From positions 17,845 to 81,844 of the forward strand of contig NZ_AKJF01000076.1 of the NCBI RefSeq assembly GCF_000282475.1: DNA of 64,000 nt, read 5' to 3'. Positions 60,284-64,000 of this stretch are shown here, in pieces. Origin of the DNA: Pseudomonas sp. GM78 (GTDB lineage Bacteria; Pseudomonadota; Gammaproteobacteria; Pseudomonadales; Pseudomonadaceae). Position numbers and translations under genes: made by a program. Each line of letters opens with the position of its first letter. Position 1 is the stretch's first letter. A model generated the notes under the pieces. The model did not search any database, was not told the origin of the DNA, and saw nothing but the letters and a program-made list of their open reading frames with translations.

Positions 60284-62734
60284 ATGACTCAAGAACCACT
60301 TGTTCGCGAAGCAGAGGTGGCCGCATTCCGCGACGCCGTCTTGACCAAACTCACCTACGCGGTGGGCAAAGACCCGGATCACGCCTTTGACCATGACTGG
60401 TTCGAAGCCATTGCCCTGGCAGCGCGCGATCACATGGTCGAGCACTGGATGGACCACACCCGGCAGATTTACCGCAAAGGACAGAAGCGGGTTTATTACC
60501 TCTCCCTGGAATTTCTTATCGGCCGACTGCTCTACGACAGCCTGAGCAATCTTGGCCTGCTCGACGTGGCACGCGAAGCCCTGACCGAGCTCGGCGTCGA
60601 CCTTGAACGCATCCGCCTGCTGGAGCCCGATGCGGCGTTGGGTAACGGTGGCCTCGGACGACTGGCGGCGTGCTTCATGGAAAGCATGTCGACCTTAGGG
60701 ATTGCGGGTCATGGCTACGGCATTCGTTACGAGCACGGCTTGTTCCGTCAGGCCGTCGTCGACGGTTGGCAACAGGAGCAGACCGAACACTGGCTGGATT
60801 TCGGTAACCCGTGGGAGTTCGAACGGCCGGAAGTGGTTTATCCGATCGGCTTTGGCGGCGGCGTCGAGACCGTGACCGATGAAAACGGCAAGTCCAAGCA
60901 AGTCTGGCATCCAGCGGAAACCGTGCGGGCCATTGCCTATGACACGCCGGTGGTGGGTTGGCGCGGGGCCAGCGTGAACACGTTGCGGCTGTGGCGCGCA
61001 CGGGCCATGGAAGACTTGCACCTGGAACGCTTCAATGCCGGTGACCACCTGGGGGCGGTGGCAGAAGTGGCCCGGGCCGAAAGTATCTCGCGGGTATTGT
61101 ACCCGGCAGACAGCACCGAGGCGGGCCAGGAACTGCGGTTGCGCCAGGAATACTTCTTCGTCGCCGCATCCCTGCAGGACTTGCTGCGCCGCCATCGCAA
61201 CATGCACACATCGGTGCTGACCCTGGGCGATCACGCGGCGATCCAGCTCAACGACACCCACCCCTCGATTGCCGTGGCCGAGTTGATGCGCCAGTTGGTC
61301 GATGTCTACGACGTGGCATGGGACGCGGCGTGGCAGGTCACGGTCGACACGCTTTCCTACACCAACCACACCTTGCTGCCCGAGGCGCTGGAAACCTGGC
61401 CGGTGGGCCTGATGGAGCGCATGCTGCCACGGCACATGCAGATCATTTACCTGATCAATGCCCAGCACATCGACTCGCTGCGGGCCAAGGGCATCCACGA
61501 TTTCGACGTGTTGCGCGCGGTGTCATTAATCGAGGAAGACAACGGTCGACGGGTGCGCATGGGTAACCTGGCGTTCCTTGGCTCCCACAGTGTCAACGGC
61601 GTATCCGGCCTGCACACGCAACTGATGCGCAAGACGGTGTTCTCTGAGCTGCACAAGCTTTATCCGCAGCGGATCAACAACAAGACCAATGGCATCACGT
61701 TCCGCCGCTGGCTGTACCAGGCCAACCCGGAGCTGACCTCGATGCTGGTCGATGCCCTTGGCCAGGACCTGCTGGACAAGCCCGAGGAGCGCTTGCTCGA
61801 GCTGCAACCGTTCGCCGATAAGTCGGCGTTCCGCAAAGCGTTCGCCGAACAGCGTCTGCACAGCAAAAAGGCCCTGGCCTACCTGATTCATGAGCGATTG
61901 GGGGTGGCGGTCAACCCGGCGGCGATGTTCGACGTGCAGGTTAAGCGGATCCACGAATACAAGCGCCAGCTGCTCAACCTGATGCACACCGTGGCCTTGT
62001 ACCAGGCGATTCGTGCCGAACCTGAAATCGACTGGGTACCACGGGTGAAGATCTTCGCCGGTAAAGCGGCGGCCAGTTATCACCAGGCCAAGTTGATCAT
62101 CAAGCTGACCAACGACATCGCCCGGGTAGTGAACAACGACCCGACCGTACGCGGCTTGCTCAAGGTGGTGTTCCTGCCCAACTACAACGTCAGCCTGGCG
62201 GAGAGCATCATTCCGGCGGCGGACCTGTCCGAGCAGATCTCCACGGCCGGCTTTGAAGCCTCGGGCACCAGCAACATGAAATTCGGCCTCAACGGTGCAC
62301 TGACCATCGGCACGCTGGACGGTGCCAACGTGGAGATGTCCGAGCGCATCGGCGTCGAGAACATGTTCATCTTTGGCCTCAGTGCCCAGCAGGTTGAAGC
62401 GCGCAAGCAGAACCACGAGTTCAGCGCGGTGCCGGACATTGCCGCGTCCCATCGACTCAACGATGTACTGCAAGCCATTCGCGGCGGGGTGTTCTCGCCG
62501 GATGATCCATCCCGTTACACCGGGCTGATCGATTCGTTGGTGGACTACGACCGCTTCCTGGTCTGTGCCGATTTCGATTCCTACTGGAATGCGCAAATGC
62601 GCGTCGAAGCCCTTTGGCATGATTCCGAACAGTGGTGGCGCTCGGCGGTGTTGAACACCTCGCGCATGGGCTGGTTCTCTTCCGACCGGACGATTCGCGA
62701 GTACGCCACGGAAATCTGGAAGGCGTTGGAGTAA
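60284..62734 (+). CDS. glgP: Glycogen/alpha-glucan phosphorylase
   Basis: An 816-residue GT35 phosphorylase, which releases glucose 1-phosphate from glycogen. EPDAALGNGGLGRLAACFM is the N-terminal signature, and EASGTSNMKFGLNGALTIGT carries the PLP Lys. VKRIHEYKRQLLN and NDPTVRGLLKVVFLPNYNVS are catalytic-region segments. It has no glg neighbours in the window. A REP pair with a T run after it may end the transcript. Confidence 0.96.
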   Translation: MTQEPLVREAEVAAFRDAVLTKLTYAVGKDPDHAFDHDWFEAIALAARDHMVEHWMDHTRQIYRKGQKRVYYLSLEFLIGRLLYDSLSNLGLLDVAREALTELGVDLERIRLLEPDAALGNGGLGRLAACFMESMSTLGIAGHGYGIRYEHGLFRQAVVDGWQQEQTEHWLDFGNPWEFERPEVVYPIGFGGGVETVTDENGKSKQVWHPAETVRAIAYDTPVVGWRGASVNTLRLWRARAMEDLHLERFNAGDHLGAVAEVARAESISRVLYPADSTEAGQELRLRQEYFFVAASLQDLLRRHRNMHTSVLTLGDHAAIQLNDTHPSIAVAELMRQLVDVYDVAWDAAWQVTVDTLSYTNHTLLPEALETWPVGLMERMLPRHMQIIYLINAQHIDSLRAKGIHDFDVLRAVSLIEEDNGRRVRMGNLAFLGSHSVNGVSGLHTQLMRKTVFSELHKLYPQRINNKTNGITFRRWLYQANPELTSMLVDALGQDLLDKPEERLLELQPFADKSAFRKAFAEQRLHSKKALAYLIHERLGVAVNPAAMFDVQVKRIHEYKRQLLNLMHTVALYQAIRAEPEIDWVPRVKIFAGKAAASYHQAKLIIKLTNDIARVVNNDPTVRGLLKVVFLPNYNVSLAESIIPAADLSEQISTAGFEASGTSNMKFGLNGALTIGTLDGANVEMSERIGVENMFIFGLSAQQVEARKQNHEFSAVPDIAASHRLNDVLQAIRGGVFSPDDPSRYTGLIDSLVDYDRFLVCADFDSYWNAQMRVEALWHDSEQWWRSAVLNTSRMGWFSSDRTIREYATEIWKALE

Positions 62735-62767
62735 CGCTGCGGTCGGATCGATATACTAGGCGCGCAG

Positions 62768-62846
62768 CAAAAGATCGCAGCCTCCGGCAGCTCCTACAGG
62801 TAAATGCAAACCCCTGTAGGAGCTGCCGGAGGCTGCGATCTTTTTT
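62768..62846. repeat. REP pair after glgP, GTAGGAGCTGCCGGAGGC type
   Basis: AAAGATCGCAGCCTCCGGCA and TGCCGGAGGCTGCGATCTTT face each other across about 30 nt, near-perfect, followed by TTTT. It also looks like a glgP terminator. Same family as at 37.0 kb. Confidence 0.92.
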
Positions 62847-62894
62847 GGGGCTGGCTACGCTAGTCTTTCAGGATTGCGCTCAAGGATATGGATC

Positions 62895-64000
62895 ATGCAA
62901 TGGATGTTCATGCTTGTGGGCCTCGTGCTGGGCTGGATACTCGATGAGTCGTTCAGCGATGCGTTGCTGGGTGCCCTGCTCGGGTTGGGAATCGGGCAGG
63001 CCGTTCACATCGGCAGGCTGGGATCGCAGGCCAACGAGCAGCGTCGCCTGCTTGAACAGGCGCAGCTTGCACTGCGGACGGTCGAGCAACGCCTGGCTGT
63101 GCTGGAGGGGCCTGGGATCAAGGAGCCGGAAGCCAGCGCTGCCGTTCCAGTTGCGGACATCGCTGTCACTCAAATCCCCGTCGAAACCCCGGAACTGATC
63201 TGGGAACTGCCACCCGAACTGGAGCCGGTCGCCGCAGCGGTTAACCAAGCCAGGCATGCGCAGCCCCTGGATGCGTGGAAACCAGCGCCAACCGACCGCG
63301 AACGCGCCAATCCCCCGGAACCGAACCTCGTCGAGCGCGCCATCAACGCTGCGCGTGCCTGGCTATTGGGTGGCAACACCGTGCTGCGGGTGGGTGTAGT
63401 GCTGCTGTTCCTCGGCCTGGCCTTCCTGCTGCGCTACGCCACCGAGGGCATGGTGGTGCCAATCGAGTTGCGCTACGCCGGTGTCGCGGCGGTTGCATTG
63501 GGCCTGCTCGGCCTTGGCTGGTGGCTGCGAACGCGTAACAACGATTACGCCTTGATGTTGCAAGGCGCCGCAATCGCCGTGCTGTACCTGACGGTGTTTG
63601 CCGCGATGCGCCTGCATCCGTTGCTCGACCCCTCGGCGGCGTTTGGCCTGTTGGTGGCGGTGACGGTGTTTTCGGCGATCCTGGCCATTACCCAGGATGC
63701 ACTGGGCCTGGCTGCCGCCGCCGCGCTGGGCGGATTCGCCGCGCCCCTGCTGGCTTCCACGGGGGCTGGTAGTCACGTCGCGCTGTTCAGTTACTTCGCC
63801 TTGCTCAACGCCGGCATCCTCGTTATCGCCTGGTTCAAGGCCTGGCGCTTGCTCAATGTCATCGGTTTTACCGGCACTTTCGGTATCGGGCTTGCCTGGG
63901 GCTTGCGCTCCTATACGCCAGAGTTGCTGTGGAGCACCGAACCCTTCCTGATTCTGTTCTTCGTGATGTACCTGGCCATCGGCTTTTTGTTCGCCCGACG
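62895..64000 (+). CDS. DUF2339 membrane protein, 5' part
   Basis: The first 368 codons of an open gene that runs out of the window. The N-terminus (MFMLVGLVLGWILDESFSDA) is a membrane helix, followed by a coiled-coil/Pro-rich linker (about 45-150, LLEQAQLALRTVEQRLAVLE, then an acidic stretch) and multiple membrane helices from about residue 165. TVLRVGVVLLFLGLAFLLRY is the DUF2339 start, and ALGGFAAPLLASTG and FTGTFGIGLAWGLRSYTPEL fit. DUF2339 proteins are large multipass membrane proteins of unknown function in Pseudomonas. Confidence 0.85.
   Translation, partial: MQWMFMLVGLVLGWILDESFSDALLGALLGLGIGQAVHIGRLGSQANEQRRLLEQAQLALRTVEQRLAVLEGPGIKEPEASAAVPVADIAVTQIPVETPELIWELPPELEPVAAAVNQARHAQPLDAWKPAPTDRERANPPEPNLVERAINAARAWLLGGNTVLRVGVVLLFLGLAFLLRYATEGMVVPIELRYAGVAAVALGLLGLGWWLRTRNNDYALMLQGAAIAVLYLTVFAAMRLHPLLDPSAAFGLLVAVTVFSAILAITQDALGLAAAAALGGFAAPLLASTGAGSHVALFSYFALLNAGILVIAWFKAWRLLNVIGFTGTFGIGLAWGLRSYTPELLWSTEPFLILFFVMYLAIGFLFAR

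Overview
The window is a 64 kb piece of a Pseudomonas chromosome, most likely of the P. fluorescens group. The evidence is the GC-rich coding with dense antisense shadow ORFs, the gene order (hisBH/hisA/hisF, gpmI-envC-ctpA, secB-grx-rhodanese, ntrBC-glnA-thiI-typA) and the paired Pseudomonas-type REP sequences between genes. It is mostly core chromosome, with a few accessory patches. No phage, insertion sequence, integrase or CRISPR array was seen.

Layout: 1-1.3 kb, end of aguB and aguA (agmatine to putrescine). 1.5-5.8 kb, a small orphan protein, a Fur-boxed TonB siderophore receptor and an OprD-family porin with a short upstream transcription unit. 5.8-10.2 kb, accessory: a three-gene envelope operon (CHASE2 protein, small exported protein, M48 lipoprotein) and an eroded Fic gene behind an array of repeated half-sites. 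10.3-12.2 kb, a tautomerase/FrnE/SDR operon and tRNA-Thr. 12.2-17.3 kb, an acyltransferase, a methyltransferase and a basic amino acid ABC transporter. 17.7-19.3 kb, gabP with a sigma-54 promoter. 19.3-25.1 kb, accessory: tandem paralogues, an alpha/beta hydrolase, a YhcG-type nuclease, an exported protein, a TSUP permease broken by one stop codon, and a probable Fe(II)/2-oxoglutarate oxygenase. 25.4-31 kb, an amine/polyamine catabolic cassette (aldehyde dehydrogenase, LuxR-type regulator, aminotransferase, permease). 31.2-35 kb, tRNA-Phe and asmA-mutY-yggX. 35.3-37 kb, an OFA-family transporter. 37.2-42.4 kb, histidine genes, a solute-binding protein and a Vps62-like protein. 42.5-50 kb, YibQ-like protein, ctpA, envC, gpmI, rhodanese, grx, secB, trmL. 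50-55.6 kb, an NrsZ-like sRNA, ntrC, ntrB, a DUF4124 protein and glnA. 55.9-64 kb, thiI, typA, a YkgJ protein, glgP and the start of a DUF2339 membrane protein.

A common theme is nitrogen and amine metabolism. Agmatine breakdown, GABA uptake, amine oxidation via transamination, basic amino acid uptake and glutamine synthetase lie near the NtrB/NtrC system, with sigma-54 promoter sequences visible before gabP, glnA and the sRNA. The strongest single result is the sRNA locus next to ntrC: three tandem modules, each led by a hairpin whose stem sequence differs between modules but stays paired, placed directly at the predicted start of a near-consensus sigma-54 promoter. This matches what is known of NrsZ in P. 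aeruginosa. The less explained items are the CHASE2/M48 operon, the half-site array before the Fic remnant, the tandem basic-N-terminus paralogues and the Vps62-like repeat protein.
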